Below, piece after piece: positions 1 through 12,200 of a DNA stretch of 64,000 bases. The DNA is from Tetracentron sinense (taxonomy: Eukaryota > Streptophyta > Magnoliopsida > Trochodendrales > Trochodendraceae), in the NCBI GenBank assembly GCA_015143295.1, contig CM026571.1, positions 31,276,505-31,340,504 of the forward strand, in the 5' to 3' direction. Each line of letters opens with the position of its first letter. Within the stretch, counting starts at the first letter, position 1. The position numbers and the translations under genes were made by a program. The notes below the pieces were generated by a model, which saw nothing but the letters and a program-made list of their open reading frames with translations, had not been told where the DNA came from and searched no databases.

Positions 1-345
1 CATGTCGCTAATGTAAATTTATCTCTTATTTTTAACTCGAAATGATGATTTTTTAATTTTTAATTTTTGGGATCGCTGATAGAAACTCTAAACAATGATT
101 ATGTTGAAGCAATATCGTAGGTGATGATTTAACCTTATTTACACCTTGAATGATGATTATGTGTATTTGAGATCGTTGATACAGAATTTAAATGATGATT
201 CGGTATCGCCAATTACTTTATGCATATTGAATCTAGATTGAGCCTACACCAGCGATTCTGCCAGTTTTAAATTGCTAATATTGTCATCAATCAGCGATCC
301 GGTTTTTAGCTATATCGCCAATTATAATTTCTGTTGAGAAATGCC
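1..345 (+). repeat. Degenerate 5' repeat block of the MULE
   Basis: Several diverged copies of a roughly 100 bp unit containing gatcgctgat / gatcgttgatacag, aatgatgatt and atcgccaatt. The same words occur, better preserved and in the same orientation, in the tandem array at 4811-5475 beyond the transposase. The two blocks probably mark the two sides of one Mutator-like element whose left end may lie outside the window. The stretch 346-1564 shows no coding signal and is probably 5' non-coding DNA of the element. Confidence 0.55.
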
Positions 346-1582
346 GAATTTCCTTTTTCTTTTTGATAGCATATACACAGTCACAACACATATCTCTACA
401 TAGGGTAGTTAATAAAGGGTATTACTGAGATTCTCATCCATAACTAACTCATAACTAACTCAACCCCTTTGAGATTGCACGATTCATACCTATCTTGACT
501 CCTTGATATTGCACTTATTCATAGATAACTCAAACCCTTTGAGATTGCATGATTCCTGAATTTGTTATTCATTTCTTCTTAATCTCTCTCACCCTCTTCT
601 TTCACACTTACTTTTCCTTTCCTGCCACTGTCGCTTAGTGCTCGTCCCTTGCTGCAGTCCATTGCTGTTGCTACCGCCAAGTTTTGATTGATGCAGGATC
701 TTGAAGGTATGAATGGTTTGAGTGCGCTTTCCCCTTGCTACCATCACTTGCTATTGCTATCGGCAAGTTTTGGTTGATGCAGGATCTTGAAGGTATGAAT
801 GGTTTGAGTGATGAATCTTTACAAGGAATACCAAAGATCACACATCCTTTTGAGTCCATATCCATGAGAAAGAAGATCAAAATTTCCTTGACCTTCTAAT
901 TCTATTGTATTGTTCTACATCTTTTCCTCCATTTTTTTGTTGTCTTCTTGAATGATATGCTTTAGACTGTTTATTTTTTTTAAGCTTTATATTTTTGTAG
1001 GTAATTGATTTTTTTATTTCAGTTTCTAAAATGTGGTGATGACGCATTTGCAGTCCATTATTGTTTGAGATACTTAACACATTGTGCGCCAATATTTGTT
1101 TGCAAGCATTCAGTTCATGAAAAAGCTTTTATGATTTTAATGGCGTATATTTCCTAAATATTGGCCGATGTAACAAGCTTGATCTAATTTCCGTTCATCT
1201 TTTTGGTGTTTGTTTTTTGATAACAAATATTCCACCATTCTTGAATTTCATTTGTTAAAGGGGAACAATTACACACTTAATCATAGATTAAAGGTGGGAA
1301 ATAGAGAGACGGAGACATAAGAGTCATAGGGAATAAATCATAAGTCATTTTAATCTCCATAATCAAGCGGAATGCATGTGCAATTTTAAGTTTATTGTGC
1401 CCAAACCCTTGTCTGTTTTGTTTGAAATCAAGAAAAGGTATTTATTCTCCATAATCAAGCTTTATTCATTTATTTGTGTTTTGTTATGATCAGAATTTCA
1501 GTTTTATTCACTTATATTCGCTATTTGCCTTGGTTTAGTAACAATTCTTTTTCGTTAGGTAATTTTGTATGGGTTTTTGAAT

Positions 1583-4420
1583 ATGCAGGAGATATTGAAA
1601 ATGACTTATGAACCAAGATCTTTAGTATGTCATTATGACGGAGTTTTTAGAGAGGTTGATGAGACAACTATTTACAAAGGTGGAAAGACAAAGATGAAAA
1701 GTTTTAAGCATGACATTTTGGACACAGAATTTGAGCATGCAATGTATGAGTTGGGCCAGACCAGACGAGAAGATTTTTTCATCATTCTCAAATACTCATA
1801 CCACATACAGCCACAAGGTTTTATCTTAGATGTAGAAAATGATGATGATATTCGAGATATGTTTATCTGTTGTCCGTCTGACTGTCAGAATATTATTTTG
1901 TACATCATTAAATCGCCTATTGCTCCCCAAGGTGAAGATGAATCGAATTAAATGGTTGAGTCGATTCGATCTCCGGTTCCATCTCCCGATAGTGTTCCTC
2001 CTGTCACCTTACTACCTGTCCATGTTAATAATGTGAGGTACAAACATTCTCACTGGATATAGTCTTTATTTTACTTGTCATTTCATTTATCTCTGTGTAT
2101 TAAGTGATCCTTAATTCCTCAGTTCGGATCAGGGACGTAGATGTCAATTACAATCCATAAAACTAGAATGGGAACATGAACGCAGATTCCTAATCGATCC
2201 TACAGACAACATCACTTTGATCAATTCAGATAAAGGAATACCTTCAAAATTAAGGTCTGTAATGTTTACTTATGCAAATTGCTACTTGAATCATCGTTTG
2301 GCTAAAATGACTCAATCTTGTCAGTAGAATGGAACGTAAACGTAGGTTTCAGACCTCTAATTCAGATGAAGACTCTACAGCACCACCAAATGCCTCGCCC
2401 ATTCCATATTCTTCATTGCCGAGGTTTGTGAAAATTATAATATCAACATTCTAATTATACAGTTTTTTAATTCTCAAGTAATCTAATATATGAGTATATT
2501 TTTAGGTTTAATTCTTCTACACCACTAAATACTACAAGTGACTTGGGAATGCATGCAAAATTGATTGAAGACTCTTACGATTCTCCAAGTAATAACTCCA
2601 ATAGCGAGGAGAGTGTTTTTTTATAGAGTTCTTCTGATTATGACAATGATGCATGCTACAATAGATTGAGTTCCGGCCCAAAGACGGATGTGGTTGTTTC
2701 ACAGGCATACGAGAGGTCAGACGACAACCCCATAATGCATGAAAAAGAGTTAGAGGTGTTTGATCCAAAACATCGTGGAGGAGAATTTTCTATTTGTGTC
2801 GGAGACCTATATCCATCAAAAGATGTTTTCCACAAGTGTTTAAGAGACTATGCAATTCTTCAGAATTTTGAATTGAAGCCAATCAAAACTTCATCAATGA
2901 TGATCACTGCTAGATGCGCGATTGACTATTGTTTGTGGCGTATCCATGCCTCCAAATTGCCTGGTACAGATACTTTTAAAGTAAAAACCTTCAGGCCACA
3001 ACATACTTGCGCAGTTCAACCTCGTGGTCGAGACCATCGGCAAGCAAATTGTAAATGGATTGCTAGCCAAATAAAGGATCATCTGACACACCATGATGAT
3101 TACAAACCAAGTGAGATAATCACAGACATTCAAACAAGAGGAACTGAAAAAAGCTAGAGGTGGATGGGAGTATTCGTATAAATTACTCTCATCATACTTT
3201 GCGGAGATAAAGCGGGTTGAAGCACAATGAAGGAAATCAAATGTTTCATTGTTTTTGGGCATTTGGTCCATCCATTTGAAGTTATAGAGCTAACCTCTGG
3301 CGTATTATCTCAGTTGATGGAACTCATGTAAGAGGAAAGTACTCATCCTAGCTTCTAATAGCTACTGCGAGAGACGGTAACGATGGTATATTCCCTTTGG
3401 CATTTGCAGTTGTTGAGTCTGAGAATCAAGATTCATGGGAGTATTTTTTTTCTCATTGCGACCCACATTGTTGGTGGTGCTAATAAGGAGTTCGTAATTC
3501 TGTCAAATCGCCAGAAAGGATTGATGGCTGCATTAGCCAACATCTTTCCTGAATCTCACCACAGTTTCTGCTTAAGGCATATGGCAGACAATGCCCACAA
3601 AGAACTTAAGAGTATTTTGGTACAAAAATTGATTTGGAAAATTGCTCAAGTCTATACCATTCCTGAATTTGACCGAAAAATGAATTCTTTATATGAATTC
3701 AACCCTCGTGGATACAAATGGCTTAGAAAAATCGACGCCAAGCATTGGGCAAGGGCCCACTTTCTAGGTAAACGATATGCTGTGCTAACAACCAATATGT
3801 CAGAGTGTATGAACTCTGTGTTGAAGACTGCAAGAGGTTTGCCCATTACAACATTGATTAATGCTACACGTGACAAAGTTGCTGAATACTTCTACCAGTG
3901 AAGCATTAAACGGTGAGCATATGAATTCAATGTTGATGCCAAATGGAGAGGTGCACATTAAGAAAGTTCAAAATAATTCCCCTGATTTCAAAGTTTTTCC
4001 TTCTAGTATGAACGAGTTTTGCGTCAGAGATGCAGATGGACAATTCAGTGTTAATTTGGACGCGTCAACATGTTCATGTCGGGAATTTGATGTTCTTGGT
4101 CTTCCTTGTTGTCAGGCAATGGCAGCAATCGGCCATCGTGTTGTGTCTGCGTATGAATACTGTGAGAATTGGTTCCTCGGGAGTACATATCGTGACACTT
4201 ATATAGATGTAATGCATCCAATTGCTGATGAGAGTAAGTGGACTAGTCGGCGAGATGACTTTGTTGTGCAGCCACCCCTCAATAAAATCCCCCCGGTCGA
4301 CCTCGAAAAAATAGATATAGGTCGGCAAGTGAAAAGAAGTCCCAAAATCAGTGCGGAAAATGCAAGAGATTTGGACATAACAGAAGAAGATGCAAATTGG
4401 CTGCAAAGTGATGCTTTGCA
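1583..4420 (+). pseudogene. Mutator-like (MuDR/MULE) transposase, broken
   Basis: Domains appear in the order usual for plant MURA-type transposases. An N-terminal PB1-like segment lies at 1583-1951 and the MuDR DNA-binding domain at 2780-3150 (FSICVGDLYPSKDVFHK). The MULE catalytic core follows at about 3310-3900 (DGTHVRGKY, FCLRHMADNA), then a SWIM-type zinc finger near 4070-4130 (CSC, then GLPCC) and a CCHC zinc knuckle near 4350-4400, read in a different frame (QCGKCKRFGHNRRRC). Damage: an in-frame TAG after KYSS near 3349, a frameshift near 3455-3470, frame changes around 3900 and 4300, an Asn where the second catalytic Asp is expected (ILSNRQKGL near 3500), and a Gln where the SWIM histidine should be. 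Introns are likely between 1951 and 2660. The family encodes a nuclear cut-and-paste transposase; this copy is inferred to be inactive. Confidence 0.85.
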
Positions 4421-4810
4421 ATGCTTTGATGCTTTGAGTTGCCTTACGACGTATCATCTATTATATAGTCAATTTGTATATCATTTCTCTTTGAGTTGTT
4501 TGTGATGTATTTTACTATTTTATATTATTTTTCTTTGAGATAATTAATAGGTTAAACCAACATTGACATTTTGTTGCTAATATAAGATGGGTTGTGGAAT
4601 TTATATCTGCTAATACATACATATATCTAGCGATTTTTATACTCATTGAGATCTTTGATATAGATAAAAGACAATTTTGGAAGCTAGCTTAATTTCACAT
4701 TAAGTCTCTAACATTGTTGTCACGCAATTATGCTTGTTATAGATTACTGATACACATATATCAGTGATTTTGTTGATGCTAATACCACCTTTGTTAATTA
4801 GAACAACTCT

Positions 4811-5475
4811 TTACCTCTAAATGGCGATTCTATCTCACTGAGACGCTGACACAGAAGCTGAACAGCGATTCGGTGAGCTCAATTTCGCTATTTAAGTCTT
4901 TAAATGCATATATCTTCAATGGTCCTCCAATGGTAATTCTTTATCATTGAGATCGCTGTTACAGAAGTTAAACAGCGATTCTATTAGCTCAAAATCGTCA
5001 ATTGAATTTTTTAACATTTAGATCCTCAATGGTCCTCCAATGGCGATTCTGTCTCATTGAGATCACTGTTACAGAAGTTAAACAACGATTTTGTTAGCTC
5101 AAAATTGCCAATTGAATTTTTTAGCATTTCGATCCTCAATGGTCCTCCAATGGCGATTTTGTCTCATTGAGATCACTGTTACAGAAGTTAAACAGCGATT
5201 CTGTTAGCTCAAAATCGCCAATTAAATTTTTAAGCTTGTAGTAGATCCTCAATGGTCCTCCAATGGCGATTCTGTCTCATTGAGATCGCTGTTACAGAAG
5301 TTAAACAGCGATTTTGTTAGTTCAAAATCGCCAATTAAAATTTTAAGCTTGTAGTAGATCCTCAATGGTCCTCCAAAGGCGATTCCGTCTCATTGAGATC
5401 GCTGTTTCAGAAGTTAAACAACGATTCTGTTAGCTCAAAATCGCCAATTGAATTTTTAAGCATGTAAATCCTTAA
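4811..5475 (+). repeat. Tandem array of ~110 bp quasi-palindromic units
   Basis: About six units. The phrase gatcctcaatggtcctccaa begins near 5021, 5131, 5243 and 5358, with degenerate starts near 4815 and 4911, so the period is 110-115 bp. Each unit holds nested inverted repeats: outer arms GGCGATT / AATCGCC and inner arms ATCGCTGTT / AACAGCGAT separated by about ten bases. This is most simply the right subterminal region of the MULE. The units could be transposase-binding sites or cruciform-forming DNA. Sequence before the array (4506-4810) is unassigned AT-rich DNA containing weaker unit fragments. Confidence 0.8.
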
Positions 5476-5626
5476 ACGGGTATCTCATTGTACTAATCTT
5501 CACATATTCAATTAGTACAACATACTAACAAGTTTTAATTTCACGAGATCCACAAAATGAAAATTACAGAATGCAAAACAATTTCATTGATGTTTATTTT
5601 TTCAAACATTTTCATTCATCATCAAC

Positions 5627-5888
5627 TCAAACTCACTAAGATAATCCTTGCCATCCAAATACAAATCCACAACTTCGACGATTGCAATGGTTTGAGCTAG
5701 ATTTAGGAGCTCCAAGTGCTTGTACAAGGTGACAAATGCCAACTACATCCATCATATTCATATATTGGAAAAAAAAAAAAAACTATGAATTTTTCTCCGT
5801 GTTGATGAAGGGAACTGAAATTTAGCTTTTGCTTGAAAAACACAAGATTGTTTTGCTTTTGTAGCTTCACAACTCTAACCTCAGCCAT
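5627..5888 (-). pseudogene. Unassigned coding-like fragment
   Basis: On the minus strand two short open segments look coding-like. One starts MAEVRVVKLQKQ at 5888. The other, near 5765-5627, reads LYKHLELLNLAQTIAIVEVV and ends at a stop near 5627. They are in different frames and could be two exons or a broken gene. I do not recognise the family. The surrounding stretch 5476-6860 otherwise shows only AT-rich, non-coding sequence. Confidence 0.2.
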
Positions 5889-6865
5889 TGCAGCAACAAT
5901 ACATCCCTCATGGCTTAGCCTCCCGCTCGAACAATTCGAGTGTAATCCGCCTTCTAAAGTAATTTATATTTGCCTGAAAGTTACAAAAAAATAAATTAAC
6001 TGTCATTCACAAGAACAAGTAAGTGGCATCCACTCATGTGACTGTGTAATTACCTGAGTAAAATCAAGCGGGAGCTCTGAGCAGAGGTAATCCATGAACT
6101 TCAAAACATATATTTCACATGCATGCTTAAAACCCAAATGGACATTAATAAATCCTGTTAGTCACTAACATAATTTGATCAAACAAAAAATAAGCAAACT
6201 TAGAATGGCAGTCAACCCACTTTTTTATATATAACTGCTTTAGTATAAACTAATGTTTAAGTCCTCCAACATACCATCAACCAATCATTCATCCAACTTA
6301 CACCACAACTCATTTATCACATATAAACTAATGCCAATTGAGAAACAAACAGCAAGCAAACTTCAGTATGCGGGTATTAGTATCCCTCTTCAGTATGCCA
6401 ATTGAGATATATTTAAGTCCTCAACATCTCTCTCTATCTTTGCACATTCCCTAACGTCTCTCCTTCGCTAAAACACTACCCAGTACTCACCAACTACCTA
6501 CATGATGCATTGCTCACAACTCGTCTCCAACTTTAATCTTTCTCAACGTTTGAACTTTGAAGCACATATGTACAAGAAGATATGCCTGGCTTTGGCTAGT
6601 ATAGACCTTTATAAACAAGAAAGAGATGTTTCTCCTTGTCAGCATAAGATAGATATATACTAGGTAACCTAGAAGCCAAGGATAATGAGCAAAACATCAT
6701 AATTGCCTTACTATCACAGCCTCAACAGAATCAAATTACTTAATGTAAGGAAGAATCCCCATAAATAATCCAGACAGAGAAGCACCAACCAGCCCATAAT
6801 CCTTCTTATTCTCAAATTCCATCATTCCTTTTAATATATCATTTCCCTTTCAATTAACCAACTTC

Positions 6866-7475
6866 ATGTCAGATAAGGTGAATTACACCCCCCCCCCCCC
6901 CCCCCATTATCCTTTTCTTTTATGTCTCAATTATTCAAAGATAAACACTCATTTTCAAGCAAAGTTACAAATTATATTTTTCAGGGAACTTTCATTTTCT
7001 TTGTAACATTGCAGTTCTGCTGCATGGTGATGAGGATGAACATAGATTGCAATGGTTGTTACATGAAAATAAGGAGAACCCTTCTCAATATACAAGGTGA
7101 GGTATCCATTAATGGAGTGGTTAAGTCCTCTAGGTAATTTGGGTTTCAAATTATATATGAACTTCTCTCTTTCTTATGATTCTCTGGTGTTTCATTTCAT
7201 GAATGAAGAGCTGGAGAACCATTTGATAGAGATGAAGCAGTGCAAGGTAAGCGTCTGCAGGAAATTTAGTCCCGCAGGACATGGCAATAAAGATAAGGAA
7301 GAAGACTAATCGCAGAGTCGAGATACTAGAAATACGACAATTCGGCAGCAACAACGGAGATAACAATCATGGACTTTTGTCACTGCATAGCAAATATGTT
7401 ATGGTTGACCTTCTCAAAGGTGTTTGTGTTATCTTACCATGCCAGACCGTAGCTTATCTTTTGAAAGCTTGGTAA
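6866..7475 (+). pseudogene. HIPP-like heavy-metal-associated protein gene, frameshifted
   Basis: A three-exon model fits well. Exon 1 is a 12-base start exon, MSDK at 6866-6877, followed by GT. Exon 2, 7015-7096, encodes FCCMVMRMNIDCNGC with the metal-binding CxxC pair. Exon 3 starts at 7209 (ELENHLIEMKQCKVSVCRKF). Introns of 137 and 112 bp have GT..AG ends and preserve frame. This matches the plant heavy-metal-associated-domain family (HIPP and relatives), cytosolic or membrane-attached metal binders. In exon 3 a CCC at 7271-7273 appears to hold one extra base: the annotated frame stops soon after, while the conserved continuation AIKIRKKTNRRVEILEI is read one frame over from 7281. It is either a young pseudogene or a one-base sequencing error in a working gene. 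No C-terminal CaaX motif is seen. Confidence 0.7.
6889..6905 (+). repeat. Poly(C) tract inside the first HIPP intron
   Basis: A run of about 17 consecutive C residues between the short first exon and the second exon of the HIPP-like gene. Homopolymers like this are prone to length errors in sequencing and to replication slippage. Confidence 0.9.
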
Positions 7476-7528
7476 TTGGAGGTGTCCTGAAATTTGGGAG
7501 GGAGCTTTGATAAGATAACAAGGGACTA

Positions 7529-7640
7529 CAAATATTTGACCCAGATGAAAATGGAAGGATAGATGCATGGAAACTTACATGTACCATGTTGGAGCTGAGA
7601 GAGATAGAGAAATCCAAGTTGTCTCATCTCATGCATTAAT
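7529..7640 (+). pseudogene. EF-hand-like coding scrap
   Basis: Reading from about 7529 gives FDPDENGRIDAWKL. This matches a 12-residue EF-hand loop (Asp1, Asp3, Asn5, Gly6, Ile8, Asp9) with Lys at position 12 where Glu is usual. It continues for about twenty residues to a stop at 7640. Stops lie immediately upstream in the same frame, so it is at best one exon or a relic of a calcium-binding protein gene. Low certainty. Confidence 0.3.
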
Positions 7641-7959
7641 TGTAAATATGTAAATATTACGTGTTGTATGTAGATCTTGAAGCAAGAACTTGAGAGTTCA
7701 TTGACCCTTGGACGATTTTCACTACCTTGAAAGGTTTTCCAAGTGAAAAAGTTACAAAGTTTTCGAGGACTGGTTTTTGAATTGGTTGATTATCCCAAGT
7801 ATGAACAGTCCAATGGTTTGATCTTTAATTCATCATAGAATTTCTCCTGTCAACTTAGGACAATTGGACTCTTCAACTTAATTAATCAGAGTACGCTAAA
7901 AATAAGATGAATCTAGCAATCTAATGTCTAACCAATCTGCACATTTCCACGCACTCCTA

Positions 7960-8865
7960 TCACACCAGGCATGTCTCCCATCTCTTTCCCACACACACAT
8001 GTTGTCACACACTCTCCCATCACACCACATACTTCTCTCTCTCTTGCTATCTCTCTCTCTCATGGTCTGACAGGACGGGGTTAAAGTAACGACGTGTGAT
8101 GCATTTACATATTAGTCCTAATGTGTATCATAAACACCACGGAGAGAATCACAATATCATTTTTGGGACCCTAACTAAACCCCTCATAGTTGTGCTCCTT
8201 TTTTAATATTTCAAAAAAGTATACAAAGCAAAAAATTGAAATTCATAACTGATATATTTTTTTTTTGGTCACTCATAACTGATATATTTGAAAACAACAT
8301 AGATGACAAACTATTAACCCAAAAAAAAAACACATATATCACAAACTATGAACTTCATTACAGCGACATGTACATGTGAAGTGTCAAAAATGATAAATAT
8401 GACATAAATTCTCAATCAAACCACTTCAAGAAACCTAATTGCATGCAATTCTACTCAAATCTCTGCAAAATTAAAAAGAGTTCCATTTAATTAGGGGGTA
8501 TCAGATAATCAAATAAACTCTGCCAATTTAGTTGGTGAGAGAAATCCTAAAAGTATCATATTCGCTAACAAAAATAAATTAACTAAAAACAATAAACAAA
8601 AAGATAAAGAAACTAATATCATTGATATTCATCATAACTAAACTCTAGTAATATTCAAAACCCAAGTAAAAAATATGAGTATTTATTTAACGAACTATTC
8701 TTAGGCTCCCTCTGAACACGTACTCTAAGCATCTCTCTCTCTCTATCTCTCTCTCATTCATTCATGGTTTCACACACCACGCATGTCTACCTCCCTCTCT
8801 CTCTCTATCTCTCTCTCTTTCACGGTTTCACAGTGACGGGGTAAAAGCAACGATGGGCGATGCCC
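7960..8865 (+). repeat. Two diverged copies of a CT-rich segment
   Basis: Segments near 7960-8110 and 8725-8865 share the same order of parts: CT microsatellite, a catgtct / cacacacca block, then acggggttaaagtaacgacg versus acggggtaaaagcaacgatg. They are about 760 bp apart in direct orientation. The DNA between (8110-8725) and up to 9240 is AT-rich with no gene seen. They may be relics of a duplicated repeat or weak terminal repeats of an old element. Confidence 0.45.
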
Positions 8866-9242
8866 CAAGAATATTAAGCTCTTGGATAAGATAACATAGT
8901 ATGGAAACGGAAACTCCTCTCACATACCCTCCCCTATCTACTTACTATATGACAATAAGATAACATAGTATGGAGATATATTTGTCATATTTTAAAATTT
9001 TTCAGTCCAACACTTTTATCACTCCTCACATTATAATAGTAGAGATGATAAATAAGAGACAAGAACACAAAAAGATGATAGGTTCCACATTGTCCGAGAT
9101 TTACCCATTATTTTCTTGTTTTGGACAGCTACACTCTTCCACTTTCCACTTTTCTCCATAAATGGCCTCTACATCTCCGGCAACGTGGAAGAGTGATGGC
9201 AAGATATCAACCTACAAATAAAATTAGAAATCAAGGAATTCT

Positions 9243-12200
9243 CTATGATGAAATACAACTCAGGTTTATGATAAAAATATGCACTGTATGATAAAAGCCA
9301 CATTGGTATACCATAGCTTTGAGCTGAATTTGATACTTCTCCCACGGGTCAAAATTCATTGAATCCAAAATATACAAGGTCCTCTTCTTAGGATCCAATA
9401 CATCGAGAGCCCAGTGTAGATTATTCCAATTAAAGGGGAGGTATATGCAATCTGCTTTCCACATCACCGGATGTCCCTTTTCCCCACTAGTAACAATCAA
9501 ATTATTCGAGTTCCATTTTGAACTCTTTTGCTATATCTGAAGTCGACTTATTATAATTCTTAGGGTCGACACTACAATTCTGAAAAGTTGTTGAATCCGC
9601 GACTAGGGATTCCTGAGTCAAAGCAAACACAAATTACTTAAATTTGAACAATACAAAAAAAAGTAAATGCATTAAAAACACAAGAAATGTTTATAGCATA
9701 CCCAAACACGCAAGATTGGGGGTATGAGTACTTTTTATGCCCTTTTTTTAGCAATGACATGTAAGCATCGATATGTGACCTATATAGGTGAAATTACTCA
9801 TTAGATTACACCACATTCTAAAATTGCTTAACTGAATATTAATAGTGGAAGATGCAATGCATCAAAAGGACTATATACCTACCCCGTTAGCCAATTTCGT
9901 ACCCCTAAGATAGAGTTTATAAAAGTCAAGCTTATTGTTATCCTTTCGACTGCTAGATAATTTCTGTGACAAAATACAAACTTATGATAGAATAACATGA
10001 ATTTATATTAACTATATGTTTGACAACAACAATTCACTTACCCTTTATCTTTTTCAAGTGAAAACTGTTTCACAACCTCAATTGCTTTTTTGTCCAGTGC
10101 CCGAAGAGGGTCAATTTTTAACCCTGTCTTATCCACTTTTTTGCCAATTGGGACATCAATGTTAACGGATGAGGAGTAGAGGATATCAGAAGAGATGATA
10201 TTTCGTTTTGGCCTCTTCCTCACCGAAGGTGGTGCCTATTTGAATTACAAAATTGTATTAGCTATAAAATTCGACAAATTGGGACAAATAATATAAACAT
10301 TGGTTGGCAAATACTACATACCTCTTCAATGGAAGGTTGGACAGGTGTTTGAATGCAACCATAAGACGAATATTTGCTTAGGGTTCCTTCATGGCACTCT
10401 GTGGGAGGGGGTTGAGAGGATTGCGATCCCATCCATGCTTCGACCCTAGCTAGCCTGTTTGACATTTCACTCAAGATAGGTTTGTAGAGTGCCTGATAAC
10501 ATTCATGGGATGGGTATTCGCCAGAGGTCCCTTCATAGCACTTTGCAGGGTGGGGTGGATGGGGTCGTGACCCCACCCATGCCTTAACCTTGGCAAGCCT
10601 TTTAGATATATCACCCAACATAGATATGCATATTTCTACCTTTGCACTCAAGGACTGATTATGCACATCCTACATTAAAGGGTGGATGTCAAGTTAATGA
10701 TGACTATGCATAGATGCAATGTTATTTGTAAAAAAATAGTACCTTAACATTTGAACTTTTTATGCTTTCTTGGCTTTTCATGTGGCATTCCTCACCACAT
10801 TCCTTGGAATTATTCTCCTATACATCATATAATAAATTTAATCAATACTAACCATAAATTTTGTCTTCTAAAATAAAATTATTCATAATGGAAATATAAG
10901 TGAGATATGTATGCAATGTTATTTGTAGCAAAATAGTAGTACCTCAACATTTGGTCTTTTACCACTTTCCTTCATGTGGCCTTCTGCACCGCCCTTCTTG
11001 GAGTTATCTTCCTACCCATCGCAGCAGAAATTTAATACATACCAACCATCAATTACAGCTAAATAAAAAGAATTTGTTCGTAACCAAAATATAAGTGAGA
11101 TATGTACAACATGACTTAATAGGAGGTCCCTAATAAATTTGTGTTGTTTTTCCTCTTTCGTGAGAACGAGCCTCTCTATGACCTTCAACTGCCACATTAA
11201 CATAGTGTTAGATAGGACAACTACAAAGAAATACATCTATCAAAAACAGTATTAAAATAAAATAAACTTTTATACTCACATCGGGCTTCTCAAAGATGGC
11301 ATTCTTTAAGGTATCACATTCGTGAATCACCTTCGTAGACTGCCATTTCATCATCCGAGGGAAATAAATTCCTTTATGCTCTTTCACACAAAAATTTGCT
11401 AACTCGGGGATGTGCTCGAAGGCCCATGCCTATTTCGTCGAGTGAGCATGAAATGTAAGAACATGATAATGAACAAGAACACAAAAAATGTATATTAGTA
11501 AGAAATGGTCATACCTGAAATGCGAATGGACAACCGTATAGGTTGTACCTCGGTGAAGCGTTGTTCAAGCCACGAGCCAATTTTTCTATTGTTCTTTTAT
11601 AAGAAACCAGTCCCCATGGATACTTATCAAACTCCTCTAAGTTGTTTACCAACTCAAGATAGTGCTCATTCACCCTAGTATGTGTTTCGGAACCCAAAAG
11701 ATAATACTCCAAGAAAATTATTAATGCCAACTTAACGGCATCGGTATCATCGACACATGACACAAACCTTTCAACAAGTTGACATTTTTCTACATATTTA
11801 ACATCTTTAAATAACCTATTCCTAATTGAATTCTCACTCACCATACATTCCTTCTTAAGAGAGGGTGGATGGGGTCTAAACCTAAATCCTAATATTGTAG
11901 CAAAATCAAGCTCAGAAAAGTATAAAGTTGTACCCCCGACATTAAACTTCATGTCTCCTACATGTCTTTGCAATAGTAAGTGCACGGCGTAGGAGATAAA
12001 TTTAAATTTGTTTTGGAGATCGTATAAATGCCTGAAACATGTTTTTTTGTACATCAACATCCTATTTTTATTATCTTCAAAACTCTTCCTAATAATGTGT
12101 AGCCCTTCCATTGTACACTTTGCAGTAGGTTTTTTTTCCCTTTCCATATCAGTCAAAATGGCATTCATTGGTATTTCTTGTTCCTCAACCTCTGAGGCAA

